NCBI GenBank assembly: GCA_000963575.1
Contig: CP011077.1
Location: forward strand, 1,612,001 to 1,676,000
Length of the DNA stretch: 64,000 bases
Source: Klebsiella michiganensis
GTDB taxonomy: Bacteria; Pseudomonadota; Gammaproteobacteria; Enterobacterales; Enterobacteriaceae
Direction: 5' to 3'
Below the pieces are notes generated by a model that was not told where the DNA came from, ran no database searches, and was given only the letters and a program-made list of their open reading frames with translations. Shown piece after piece: positions 1 to 8,226 of the stretch. The position numbers were made by a program, and so were the translations under genes. Every line of letters begins with the position of its first letter. Position 1 is the first letter of the stretch.

Positions 1-54
1 TTGGCTAAAAGGTTCAAGGCTGCCTGCATACTCGGCGGTAAAGACGATTTTCAT
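1..54 (-). CDS. 5' end of an unidentified gene, third in the mtnB operon
   Basis: Only the first 18 codons lie inside the window (MKIVFTAEYAGSLEPFSQ). The ATG overlaps the TGA of the upstream kinase gene in an ATGA arrangement, so the gene is almost certainly translationally coupled and part of the same leftward operon. The short hydrophobic strand after the start would fit the first beta strand of a nucleotide-binding or 2-hydroxyacid dehydrogenase protein, but this is a guess from too few residues. No function is assigned. Confidence 0.6.
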   Translation of the reverse strand, partial: MKIVFTAEYAGSLEPFSQ

Positions 55-1547
55 TGTGCATTATCCTGAGAAAGACGTTGTAAGGCCTGATGCCGGGCCT
101 GCCATACCGGCTGGAGTTGTTCACGCAGCAGGCGGAATACCGGGAACAACGCCCGGTAGGCAGCATGGGCCTGAGGTTGGGGCAGATAGCGGGTTTGTTC
201 GAGAGTCGGATAGCGTTCCAGCGCGCCCACGCTGCGGGCGGCAAGCAGCGCCGCGCCTCGGGCGCTGAGCTCATTAAAGTGGCTGGCGATGACGGTTCGC
301 CCCGTACAGTCGGCGATAATTTGCAGCCAGGTCGCGGAGGCTGCCCCGCCGCCGGTAAGGTAGAGATCGCCCTCGCTGGCATAGCCCGTCAGAGAATCCA
401 CAATCGCATAGGCCAGCCCCTCAAAAACGGCGCGCTGAAGCGTCGCGCGGGAAGTATGCTGGTCCACGCCAAAGAACCCGGCGCGGGCAGTGGGGCTGTA
501 GAACGGGGCGCGTTCGCCATTCAGATAAGGCTGCCAGAAAACGCCCCCGCTGCCCGGGGGGATAGCGGCAATCTCTTTCTCCAGCGCAACAAGATCCGGC
601 GTCAGGGAAATGTGCTGCTGCAGCCAGTCGATGTTTGGCGTGCCAGCCTGCATAGGGAACAGGTTAATAAAGCTGCCCTGTTCGGTATGGGTGACAAAGC
701 GGGTGCCGCTGCTGACGGTTTCGCGCCCGTGGCAAACTACGCCGGTGCAGCAGGTGGTGCCGAGAATGGTATAAATATCCCCATCGTGGATCGCGCCGCA
801 GCCCAGCGCCGCGCTGCAGACGTCGAGTGCGCCCGCGGCAACGGGCGTCGCTGGCGGCAGGCCGCAAAGCCGCGCGGCGGCTTCGCTTAAGCTCCCGGCC
901 TGTGCGTCAGGTCGAAGTAAGGGCGGAAAACGTGTTTTCAGGTCATCGATACCCAGAGCCTGAAGGGCGAAATCAGAAATCTCACCGCTCGACTGGTTCA
1001 GCAGCGAAGCGCTGGTGTCGGTCAGCTCAAGGGCGGCGACCTGCGTCAGGCGAAAGCGAATCCAGTCTTTGGCGAAGAAGATATAGTCGGCGGCGGCGAG
1101 GCGTTCGGGCTGATTCCGCTTCAGCCAGCATAGCTGAAGGCTGGTGTTACAGGGCTGTAGCTGAGATCCGGTTTCATCGAACAGGGCTTTATCCAGGCCC
1201 GGTGACTGCAGAAGTTCGTCCATCAGCGTCCGGCTGCGGGTGTCGCTCCAGAGTATGCCCGGGCCCACCGGCTCGCCGTTTTTGTCGCTGAGCCAAACGC
1301 CTTCCCCCTGGCCCGCCAGACCTATTGCTTTGAGTTTGCCCTGTTGTAATGCAGGGCTGTCGGCCACTTCCCGCAGCGTCCGTACAACGGACTGCCAGAG
1401 CTGCTCCATATCCTGTTCGGCATAGCCCTGTGGGGAGAGCGTGGGAGAGGTGTTTTCCGCGGCGCTGGCTACCGCATGGAAATTGCTGTCAAACAGCACG
1501 GCTTTGACCCTCGACGTGCCGATATCAATACCCAGGAAATACTCCAT
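51..1547 (-). CDS. FGGY-family carbohydrate kinase
   Basis: A 498-residue FGGY sugar kinase, the normal length for xylulokinase, L-xylulose kinase and related enzymes. The N-terminal actin-like fold starts with GIDIGTSRVKAVLFD (about residues 6-20), a phosphate-binding motif. GALDVCSAALGCG (about 240-252) carries the likely catalytic aspartate, and LTGGGAASATWLQ (about 397-409) is the ATP-binding motif of the second lobe. It should phosphorylate a ketose or polyol in the cytoplasm; the substrate cannot be read from the sequence. It follows mtnB by 44 nt with a TGAGG ribosome-binding site, and its stop overlaps the next start. Its partner and the MetJ operator suggest a methylthio-sugar or another sugar derived from S-adenosylmethionine as substrate, which is inference. 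Confidence 0.85.
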   Translation of the reverse strand: MEYFLGIDIGTSRVKAVLFDSNFHAVASAAENTSPTLSPQGYAEQDMEQLWQSVVRTLREVADSPALQQGKLKAIGLAGQGEGVWLSDKNGEPVGPGILWSDTRSRTLMDELLQSPGLDKALFDETGSQLQPCNTSLQLCWLKRNQPERLAAADYIFFAKDWIRFRLTQVAALELTDTSASLLNQSSGEISDFALQALGIDDLKTRFPPLLRPDAQAGSLSEAAARLCGLPPATPVAAGALDVCSAALGCGAIHDGDIYTILGTTCCTGVVCHGRETVSSGTRFVTHTEQGSFINLFPMQAGTPNIDWLQQHISLTPDLVALEKEIAAIPPGSGGVFWQPYLNGERAPFYSPTARAGFFGVDQHTSRATLQRAVFEGLAYAIVDSLTGYASEGDLYLTGGGAASATWLQIIADCTGRTVIASHFNELSARGAALLAARSVGALERYPTLEQTRYLPQPQAHAAYRALFPVFRLLREQLQPVWQARHQALQRLSQDNAQ

Positions 1548-1591
1548 ACCTCAAGCCTCACGCTATCGAACAGACACAGGAAAATGGCGGG

Positions 1592-2203
1592 TTAATCACG
1601 CTCGTACAGGCGGCGCTGCATTTCGCATTCAAACAGGAATTCCAGCCCTTCAAGCTGGCGGCGCGCTTCGGCTACGTCTTTGCCCCAGCAGGTCAGACCG
1701 TGGCCGCGGAGCAGGAAACCATAGTTAAGTGGAATCTGTTCGGCATAACGTTCAATGCGCTTTGCCAGCGCGTCGATGTCCTGATCGTTATCAAAGATGG
1801 CAATCGGCACCGTGTTGAGATGCGTCTGCTGGCCGGTAAGGGTTTTTTGCATTTCATAGCCGCTGATGTTCAGCGCCGGGCCTTTCTCAATCCGCGACAG
1901 GACGGTGGCGTTCACGGTGTGGACGTGAAGTACGACGTTTGCTTCGGGGAAAAGGCGATAAACCAGAGTATGCAGCCCGGTTTCGGCAGAAGGTTTTCGC
2001 CCCGAAGGCGCCTGATTAGTGGCAATGTCTACCTGCAGGAAATCCTCGCTGGTCAGGCTGCCTTTGTCGCGCCCGGATTCACTCAGCCAGCACCACTCGG
2101 CATCCTGGCGAATGGACATATTACCGCCGGTTGCCGGGGCCCAGCCTTTGGCGCCAATCCAATGACAGGTGGTGACCAACTGCGCGAGTCTTTCTTGCCA
2201 CAT
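1592..2203 (-). CDS. mtnB: Methylthioribulose-1-phosphate dehydratase
   Basis: A 203-residue class II aldolase/adducin-fold protein. It closely matches MtnB, which dehydrates 5-methylthioribulose-1-phosphate in the methionine salvage pathway. Visible motifs are WAPATGGNMSIR near the N-terminus (substrate phosphate pocket), an HVHTVNA zinc-ligand pair in the middle and GHGLTCWG with a further histidine near the C-terminus. The usual partners mtnK, mtnA, mtnC and mtnD are not next to it; instead it leads an operon with an FGGY kinase. A tandem MetJ operator lies 28-51 nt upstream, which fits control by methionine status. A related aldolase with another phosphosugar substrate cannot be excluded. 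Confidence 0.82.
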   Translation of the reverse strand: MWQERLAQLVTTCHWIGAKGWAPATGGNMSIRQDAEWCWLSESGRDKGSLTSEDFLQVDIATNQAPSGRKPSAETGLHTLVYRLFPEANVVLHVHTVNATVLSRIEKGPALNISGYEMQKTLTGQQTHLNTVPIAIFDNDQDIDALAKRIERYAEQIPLNYGFLLRGHGLTCWGKDVAEARRQLEGLEFLFECEMQRRLYERD

Positions 2204-2230
2204 AGGGTATTCCTCAATGCTTTTTAGTTT

Positions 2231-2254
2231 AAGTGTCTAGCCGTCTAAATGGCT
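2231..2254 (-). promoter_or_regulatory. Tandem MetJ operator (three adjacent met boxes)
   Basis: Three contiguous 8-mers, AAGTGTCT, AGCCGTCT and AAATGGCT, match the met-box consensus AGACGTCT at 5, 7 and 5 of 8 positions. MetJ binds tandem 8-bp boxes cooperatively, so the exact 8-bp register is the telling feature. The site lies just upstream of mtnB and should repress the leftward operon when S-adenosylmethionine is plentiful. Confidence 0.65.
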
Positions 2255-2405
2255 GTTTACATGATGCTATCATTGTGTGAACACACGGGCAACACTTGCC
2301 GGGTTATAAGATATATCGAGCAAATCAGTGGTTTTTCACCGAGTTTTCTCCTGTGACTGGACGGTTTCGCTTTGCAGTAGAAACGTCGCTTTGCATCATT
2401 CAATA

Positions 2406-2427
2406 TTGTTATGTTATAACGTTACAA
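2406..2427 (+). promoter_or_regulatory. Zur operator overlapping the folE2 promoter
   Basis: A 22-bp inverted repeat centred on GTTATAAC, with 18 of 22 positions symmetric, resembles the enterobacterial Zur box (ATGTTATA-type arms). A TTGCAT -35 candidate at 2391-2396 places the -10 (TATAAC, 2415-2420) inside the palindrome, so a bound repressor would block RNA polymerase. It lies 16 nt before the folE2 start. Confidence 0.75.
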
Positions 2428-2442
2428 ATTAACGAGAAGACG

Positions 2443-3381
2443 ATGCGCTATATGACGGTCACCCCAATGCTATGCCCTAAAACGCTGCCTGATATTCAGT
2501 CCCTTAGAAGCCACGAATTCGATACGGCCCTGTCGTGGGTCGGCATGGAAAAGATTGATCTTCCGGTGGAGGTGGCTGGCCGACCGATGACGGCGAAAGT
2601 GAACGCCGGGATCAATCTGCTCAGTTCTCCGGAAGCCGAAAAGGGCATTCATATGTCCCGGATCTATCTGCTGCTGGACGAGCTAACCCAGGGCGAAATT
2701 ACGCCTGCGGTATTGCGCCACTTGCTGGGTGAATTTTTGGTTTCGCACCAGCGCAGCAGCGACCGCGCCAGCGTCGAAATTACCGGCGAGCTGCTGCTGT
2801 CGCGCAAATCTTTAATCTCAAACCACTTTGGCTGGAAAGCTTATCCCATCAGTATCCTGGCGGAGTGTGGGAAATCTTTTGCCGTCACGATCCGGGTGGG
2901 GATCCCGTATTCATCCACCTGTCCGGCATCGGCGGCGCTTAGCCGCAATCTCGCTCAGCAGCAGTTTCTGCGGGATTTTGGCTCGCGGCACGATGGCGTG
3001 TCCGTCGAAGAAATGATGGCCTGGCTGGGCGAGAAGGGCATGCCGGGGACGCCCCACAGTCAGAGAAGCTGGGCGTGGATCAGCTCTCAGCTGAAGCCGG
3101 ATGTTGCCACGCTGCCGTTTCTGGCGCTTATTGACCTCGGTGAGGCCACGCTTGGGACGGCGGTGCAGACGGTGGTTAAGCGCGGCGACGAACAGGCTTT
3201 CGCCTGGGCAAACGGACAGAATTTGATGTTTTGCGAAGACGCCGCTCGCCGTTTGAACAAGGCGATGCTGGACGCGCCTTTTAGCGAGGCTTTTAGCCTT
3301 CGCGTTGAGCATCAGGAAAGCCTCCATGCGCATAACGCGGTGGCCCGTATTCACTGGACAGGAAATCACCATGTTGCGTAA
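2443..3381 (+). CDS. folE2: GTP cyclohydrolase FolE2 (type IB, zinc-independent)
   Basis: A 312-residue type IB GTP cyclohydrolase, which makes 7,8-dihydroneopterin triphosphate for folate synthesis. STCPASAALS contains the metal-ligand cysteine of the family, and TPHSQRSWAWI is the conserved histidine/serine motif. FolE2 works with metals other than zinc and replaces the zinc enzyme FolE when zinc is short. The start at 2443 follows an AGAAG ribosome-binding site; an upstream in-frame extension would run through the Zur box and is rejected. Its 3' end overlaps the next gene by 11 nt, so it leads the zinc-starvation operon. Confidence 0.92.
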   Translation: MRYMTVTPMLCPKTLPDIQSLRSHEFDTALSWVGMEKIDLPVEVAGRPMTAKVNAGINLLSSPEAEKGIHMSRIYLLLDELTQGEITPAVLRHLLGEFLVSHQRSSDRASVEITGELLLSRKSLISNHFGWKAYPISILAECGKSFAVTIRVGIPYSSTCPASAALSRNLAQQQFLRDFGSRHDGVSVEEMMAWLGEKGMPGTPHSQRSWAWISSQLKPDVATLPFLALIDLGEATLGTAVQTVVKRGDEQAFAWANGQNLMFCEDAARRLNKAMLDAPFSEAFSLRVEHQESLHAHNAVARIHWTGNHHVA

Positions 3382-3931
3382 AAATCCTTCAGGCCATTTG
3401 CCGCAGGTCTCTCCCAAAGCGTATATCGATCCCACGGCGGTAATTTGTGGCCGGGTCATTATTCATGACTATGTGTATGTCGGGCCTTATGCGGTGATCC
3501 GTGCCGACGAGCTGAACGCCGAAGGCGACATGGATCCTATCGTTATCCATTCCCATTCGAATATTCAGGACGGCGTGGTTATCCACTCGAAAAGCGGGGC
3601 GCCGGTGACCATTGGCAGCGGCACGTCCATTGCGCACCGGGCTATCGTGCACGGCCCTTGCCGGGTCGACGAGAGAGTGTTTATCGGCTTTAACAGCGTG
3701 CTGTTTAACTGCCACGTACAAACCGGCTGCGTCATTCGCTATAACGCGGTGGTGGATGGGGTGACACTGCCGCAGCAAACGTATATTCCGTCCACCGAGC
3801 GCGTCGGGCCTGACTCTGATTTAACTCAATACTCACGGGTTGACCCTGCCTCAGTGCAGTTTTCTGAAGAGGTGGCTAACACCAACGTCAAGCTGGTGGA
3901 AGGTTACCAACTGCTGCGCAACGAGTTCTGA
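3371..3931 (+). CDS. Gamma-class carbonic anhydrase-like protein
   Basis: A 186-residue left-handed beta-helix protein of the gamma carbonic anhydrase/PaaY/CaiE family. Hexapeptide repeats run through most of the chain. The three histidine metal ligands are probably those in GVVIHSKSG and in AHRAIVHGP (two histidines four residues apart). Gamma-class enzymes can use iron or cobalt, so a copy inside a Zur operon probably substitutes for zinc-only beta carbonic anhydrases. The start overlaps folE2 and the stop is 2 nt before the next gene, so translation is likely coupled. A CoA-binding PaaY-like role is the alternative. Confidence 0.85.
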   Translation: MLRKNPSGHLPQVSPKAYIDPTAVICGRVIIHDYVYVGPYAVIRADELNAEGDMDPIVIHSHSNIQDGVVIHSKSGAPVTIGSGTSIAHRAIVHGPCRVDERVFIGFNSVLFNCHVQTGCVIRYNAVVDGVTLPQQTYIPSTERVGPDSDLTQYSRVDPASVQFSEEVANTNVKLVEGYQLLRNEF

Positions 3932-3933
3932 GC

Positions 3934-4731
3934 ATGTCTTTTCCATCCGCCGAGTCAGCACCCGAGCTAAGCGTTTCCCTGCGGGCGATTGCCCGTCCGC
4001 AGGGCGCAGCCTGGCCGGTGGCGATTAATTTTCAGCTGCTAAAAGGGGAGCGGCTAAGCGTGATTGGGCCAAACGGCAGCGGCAAAACGTCGCTGCTGCG
4101 GGCGCTGAGCCAGGAGCTAAAGGCCGAAGGAGAGATAACCCTTGCGGGGCGGCCCTTGAATAAACTGGACTCGCTGCTGCGGGCGAAGCTCGTAGCGGTA
4201 ATGTCGCAAAACGATCTCCCCGATCTACGTCTGTCCATTGAAGATTATGTTGCCTTAGGCCGGCTACCGTTTGCCCGGGATATGCCTGAGCCAGAACACC
4301 GCTGCATTGTCTGTGGGGCGATGAAAGAGGTTGGCGTCCTCGGGATGCGGCATAAATCGCTGGCCTGCCTGTCCGGCGGGGAAAGACAGCGGGCGATTCT
4401 GGCACGAACGCTGGCGCAAACCTCCCGCTTGCTCTTGTTGGATGAACCCACCAACCACCTCGATCTGGCGGCGCGGGAAGAGCTGCTGATGTTGGTAAAA
4501 GCTCGCGGCACAACGGTTATTGCCGTCTTACACGATCTTAACTTAATCGAAGGGTTTGCCGACAAGGTACTTATTTTGTCTGCGGGCCAACAGCAGGCTT
4601 TTAACGTGCCCGATGCGGCTCTAAAAACAGAAATCCTCCGTCCCGTTTTCGGTCTTGACAGCTTTACGGTCGACCATCCCGGCCAGCAAGGCAGACGAGT
4701 CCGTTTTTTTGAACCTACACGTCAACAGTAA
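3934..4731 (+). CDS. FecE-like ABC transporter ATP-binding protein
   Basis: A 265-residue ATPase of the iron-siderophore/cobalamin importer class. Walker A is GPNGSGKTS (about residues 44-52), the signature is LSGGERQRA, Walker B is LLLLDEP and the H-loop is VLHDLN. It energises the permease encoded two genes downstream. It is the third gene of the Zur operon and starts 2 nt after the carbonic anhydrase stop. The ligand is unknown. Regulation suggests a zinc chelate, a metallophore or a cobalamin-type cofactor rather than iron. Confidence 0.9.
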   Translation: MSFPSAESAPELSVSLRAIARPQGAAWPVAINFQLLKGERLSVIGPNGSGKTSLLRALSQELKAEGEITLAGRPLNKLDSLLRAKLVAVMSQNDLPDLRLSIEDYVALGRLPFARDMPEPEHRCIVCGAMKEVGVLGMRHKSLACLSGGERQRAILARTLAQTSRLLLLDEPTNHLDLAAREELLMLVKARGTTVIAVLHDLNLIEGFADKVLILSAGQQQAFNVPDAALKTEILRPVFGLDSFTVDHPGQQGRRVRFFEPTRQQ

Positions 4732-4747
4732 ATTTTCAGGGATCGTT

Positions 4748-5701
4748 ATGATGTTAAAAATAGCTACCGGCTTCTTGCTTGCCTTTACCTCCTTTACAGC
4801 CTTTGCCTCCGGCTTCCCGGTGACCATCACTAGCTGCGGTAAACCCGTGGTCTTTAACGCGGCGCCTAAGCGTGCGGTCATAAATGACCTGAACATGTCA
4901 GAGATGGCTTTCGCCCTTCATTTGCAACCGCAGATTGTGGGCCTGACGGGCATCTCCGGCTGGTACAAAATGACGCCTGAATTTAAGCAGCAAATGGGGA
5001 CGATCCCCGAGCTTGCGCCCAAGTATCCCTCACTTGAAACGCTGCTGGCCGCCGAGCCCGATTTCTTTTTTGCGGGCTGGAATTACGGCATGAAAGTGGG
5101 AGGCGATGTTACGCCCCAAAGTCTTGCGAAATACGGCATCAAAACTTTTGTGCTCAGCGAAAGCTGTGCTATCTCCGGCGAAAGCAAAACCAAAGCCACC
5201 CTGGATCTGCTCTATAACGATGAGCTTACGCTTGGCAAAATATTTGGTAAGGCAGAGGCTGCTCAGAAGCTTGTTGATGGCTGGAAGGCGCGGCTGGCGG
5301 CCCTGCCCAAAGCACAGCCGGGCGCAAGGCCACTAAAAGTCTTTGTTTTTGACTCCGGGGAAGACAAGCCGTTTACCAGCGGAAAATATGCCATGCCGCA
5401 GGCCATTATCGAAGCCGCAGGCGGCAAAAATGCCATGGAAGGGCTGGACACCAGTTGGGGCACCACTTCCTGGGAAAGCGTGGCGGCCGCCGAGCCGGAT
5501 GTCATTATCCTGCTGGATTACCAAAACAGCGGTGGCGCCGATTCGCTGCGCCAGTTCCTTGAGCGCCACCCGCTGATGAAACTCACCCCGGCGGTTAAAC
5601 AGCACCGTTATCTGAAGCTGCAGTACGCCGAATTGACGCCAGGCCCGGCAAATATCTCCGCGGTTGAGAAGCTGGCTCACGTCCTGTACTCGGTACAGTG
5701 A
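4748..5701 (+). CDS. Periplasmic substrate-binding protein of the Zur-linked ABC importer
   Basis: A 317-residue class III (BtuF/FhuD-like) binding protein. The first 20 or so residues form a Sec signal peptide ending near AFAS-G. The chain keeps the two-lobe pattern with a long linker helix (YNDELTLGKIFGKAEAAQKL region). Two cysteines (ITSCGKP and LSESCAIS) might form a disulfide. An AGGGA ribosome-binding site precedes the tandem ATG at 4748/4751. It is placed between the ATPase and permease genes and overlaps the permease start by one base. The ligand cannot be assigned from sequence. Confidence 0.88.
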   Translation: MMLKIATGFLLAFTSFTAFASGFPVTITSCGKPVVFNAAPKRAVINDLNMSEMAFALHLQPQIVGLTGISGWYKMTPEFKQQMGTIPELAPKYPSLETLLAAEPDFFFAGWNYGMKVGGDVTPQSLAKYGIKTFVLSESCAISGESKTKATLDLLYNDELTLGKIFGKAEAAQKLVDGWKARLAALPKAQPGARPLKVFVFDSGEDKPFTSGKYAMPQAIIEAAGGKNAMEGLDTSWGTTSWESVAAAEPDVIILLDYQNSGGADSLRQFLERHPLMKLTPAVKQHRYLKLQYAELTPGPANISAVEKLAHVLYSVQ

Positions 5702-6699
5702 TGTTTTTAGCTTCTCGTTACGGCCGGGCGGTATGTCTGGCTATGTGCCTCAGCATGCTGTTTACGGCACTTAGCTTAACGGAAGGCTCGGTCCGGCTGA
5801 GCCTGCACCAGGTGACAAGCGCGCTGCATCTCACGGCCACGGACGTTTCACCGATGATTCGCGGGATAGTGCTGGACATCCGACTACCAAGAACGCTGCT
5901 GGCCCTGATGACCGGCGCGGGGCTTGCGGTGGTAGGCGCGTTGCTGCAAACGGCCACGCGCAATGAACTGGCAGATCCTTTTTTGTTCGGGCTTTCTTCC
6001 GGCGCGTCAGCCGGGGCCGTGCTGGTTTTTACCCGCTTAGGCGACTTCTTCGGAGCCTGGACGCTGCCGGCGGCGGCTTTTGGCGGAGGGCTACTTTCCT
6101 CAGTGGCGGTGCTGTCTCTATTTCAGCTTAAACGCGAGCGGGGCGCCGAAACGCTGATTATTTGCGGGCTGGCGATCTCTTTTTTGTTCGGCGCGTTAAC
6201 CAGCTACCTGATATTCGCCGGTGACCAGCGCACCGCCAGCTCGGTTTTGTTCTGGTCGCTCGGCGGCCTGGGGCTGGCGCGGTGGGATAACCTGGGGTTC
6301 GCGCTCGGGGGTTTGCTGCTGTTAGCCGCGTTTTGCCTGCTGAGATGGCGGTCGCTGGATGGACTACTTGCGGGCGATCGCACAGCATTTTCGCTGGGTA
6401 TCAACGTCAACCGCCTGCGCACCGAAATTTTTCTGTGCTGCGCTTTTTCGACCGCCATATTTGTAGCGCTGACCGGCGTGATTGGTTTTGTCGGGCTGAT
6501 GGTGCCGCATCTTTGCCGCCATTTTTCCGCCATTAAGCACGTCAGTCTGCTGCCTTTGTGCGCCCTGGCCGGCGCCTGTTTATTGTGCGGCGGCGATCTC
6601 GCCAGCCGGGTATTGGTTGCGCCGCAGGAGCTGCCCATTGGCATTATTACTGCCGGGATTGGCGGGCTGTTTATTGTTGTGATGGTTGCCCGACGCTAG
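5701..6699 (+). CDS. FecCD-family ABC transporter permease
   Basis: A 332-residue membrane permease of the BtuC/FecCD/FhuB type with about ten transmembrane segments. Family motifs are RLPRTLLALMTGAGLA, the GLSSGASAGAVL segment and GFVGLMVPHLCRH, the coupling region that contacts the ATPase. Only one permease gene is present, so it should form a homodimer as BtuC does. The start (ATG 5701; a GTG 3 nt earlier is possible) overlaps the stop of the binding-protein gene as TGATG, a coupled arrangement. Confidence 0.9.
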   Translation: MFLASRYGRAVCLAMCLSMLFTALSLTEGSVRLSLHQVTSALHLTATDVSPMIRGIVLDIRLPRTLLALMTGAGLAVVGALLQTATRNELADPFLFGLSSGASAGAVLVFTRLGDFFGAWTLPAAAFGGGLLSSVAVLSLFQLKRERGAETLIICGLAISFLFGALTSYLIFAGDQRTASSVLFWSLGGLGLARWDNLGFALGGLLLLAAFCLLRWRSLDGLLAGDRTAFSLGINVNRLRTEIFLCCAFSTAIFVALTGVIGFVGLMVPHLCRHFSAIKHVSLLPLCALAGACLLCGGDLASRVLVAPQELPIGIITAGIGGLFIVVMVARR

Positions 6700-6730
6700 C
6701 GCAGCCTTTTTAAGCCGGAGAGAACGACTG

Positions 6731-8080
6731 ATGAAACCCCTGTTACTGACCAACGCGCTGGTGATTAATGAAGAGCGGCGTTATCAAGGCGATCTGCTGA
6801 TCGTGAATGGCCGAATTGAAAAGATTGCTACGGCTATCCCGGCCCGGCCAGCGTGGTCCGTGCTCGATCTTGGCGGTAAATGGCTGCTGCCGGGCATGAT
6901 TGACGATCAGGTGCATTTTCGCGAGCCGGGGTTGATGCATAAGGGCACGATAGCCAGCGAGTCCCGCGCGGCGGTGATGGGCGGGATCACCAGCTACATG
7001 GAAATGCCCAACGTTTCACCGCCGACCACCACGAGACAGGCGCTGGAAGGCAAATTTCAGCGGGCCTCCGAATGTTCGCTGGCGAATTACAGTTTCTATT
7101 TCGGCGCCACCAACGACAATCTGGAGGAACTTAAGGCGCTTCCTGCCGGGGCAGCCTGTGGTGTAAAAGTTTTTATGGGCGCCTCCACCGGCAATATGCT
7201 GGTGGATGATGAACGTATTCTGGAGGCGATTTTCCAGCATGCGCCGGGGCTGGTGGCCACGCATTGCGAAGATACGCCGACCATCAAACGCAATGAGGCG
7301 CTGTGGCGAAAGCGGTATGGGGAGCAGATCCCAGCCGCAGAACACGCGGCCATTCGTTCGGTAGAGGCCTGCCTGCTGTCTTCGTCCCGGGCGGTTGCGC
7401 TGGCGAAAAAGCATGGCACGCGGCTTCATGTGCTGCATATCACCACGGCCGACGAGCTGGCGCTGTTTGACCCGGCTCCCACGCTTGAAGACCTGCGCAG
7501 AAAAACCATCACAGCGGAAGCCTGTATTCATCATCTCTATTTTAATCAGGATGACTACGCGGCGCAGGGGCACAGGCTGAAGTGCAACCCGTCGGTGAAG
7601 GGCGCCGCGCACCAGAGGGCGCTATGGCAGGCGGTTAAAGCCGGAGTGATTGATATTATTGCGACAGACCATGCGCCGCATTTGCTGGCGGAAAAGCAGA
7701 ATGATTATTTCTCCGCACCTTCGGGATTGCCGCTGGTGCAGCACGCGCTGCCTGCGCTGCTTGATATGTGCGCCAGAGGAATTTTTACTCCAGAACTTAT
7801 CGTCAGAAAAACCAGCCATGCGGTAGCCGAGCGTTTTCAGATTAAGGATCGCGGTTATATCCGGGAAGGTTACTGGGCCGATCTGGCGGTGATCAACCCC
7901 TGGAAGCGAGCCAGCGTTGAGGGAAGCAATATTGCCTACAAATGCGGCTGGTCACCCTTCGAAGGGCACACCTTGCAGGGGGGCGTGGTTGAAAGCACGT
8001 TGGTGAACGGGCGCCTCGTCTGGGATGGCGAGTCCGTTGCCGAGGGCGTTTCCGGGCAAGCGCTGGCGTTTAACCGCTAG
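6731..8080 (+). CDS. pyrC2: Dihydroorotase paralogue of the Zur operon
   Basis: A 449-residue amidohydrolase of the long dihydroorotase type, unlike the roughly 350-residue housekeeping PyrC of enterics. Metal-site residues visible are H62 in DDQVHFREPG, the carboxylated lysine K146 (GVKVFMG), H178 (ATHCED), H236 (LHVLHIT) and D313 (ATDHAPH). The first histidine of the usual HxH pair is glutamine (Q60). The enzyme should close carbamoyl-aspartate to dihydroorotate in pyrimidine synthesis. PyrC paralogues are known members of Zur regulons, where they back up the zinc enzyme. It follows the permease by 31 nt and ends the operon. Confidence 0.85.
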   Translation: MKPLLLTNALVINEERRYQGDLLIVNGRIEKIATAIPARPAWSVLDLGGKWLLPGMIDDQVHFREPGLMHKGTIASESRAAVMGGITSYMEMPNVSPPTTTRQALEGKFQRASECSLANYSFYFGATNDNLEELKALPAGAACGVKVFMGASTGNMLVDDERILEAIFQHAPGLVATHCEDTPTIKRNEALWRKRYGEQIPAAEHAAIRSVEACLLSSSRAVALAKKHGTRLHVLHITTADELALFDPAPTLEDLRRKTITAEACIHHLYFNQDDYAAQGHRLKCNPSVKGAAHQRALWQAVKAGVIDIIATDHAPHLLAEKQNDYFSAPSGLPLVQHALPALLDMCARGIFTPELIVRKTSHAVAERFQIKDRGYIREGYWADLAVINPWKRASVEGSNIAYKCGWSPFEGHTLQGGVVESTLVNGRLVWDGESVAEGVSGQALAFNR

Positions 8081-8226
8081 CGTTCACGGGGCTTGAACAG
8101 ATCTTCAATGTGGTGCATCAGCTCAGACATTTGTTGCAGGATATTGGCGCTGTCCACGATCAACGCTCCCCAGAGGACAATCAGCGCAGCAACCATGCCG
8201 GCGGCCGAATAGTAAAACAGTTTCAT
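8077..8226 (-). CDS. Putative small membrane protein
   Basis: A 49-codon reading frame with one clear transmembrane segment (AAGMVAALIVLWGALIV) followed by a charged amphipathic tail. No family is recognised. It converges on pyrC2 and overlaps its last 4 nt. A TATAAT-like hexamer lies about 30 nt upstream of the ATG, but the ribosome-binding site is poor. The hydropathy pattern is gene-like, yet the frame is short enough to be chance. Confidence 0.4.
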   Translation of the reverse strand: MKLFYYSAAGMVAALIVLWGALIVDSANILQQMSELMHHIEDLFKPRER

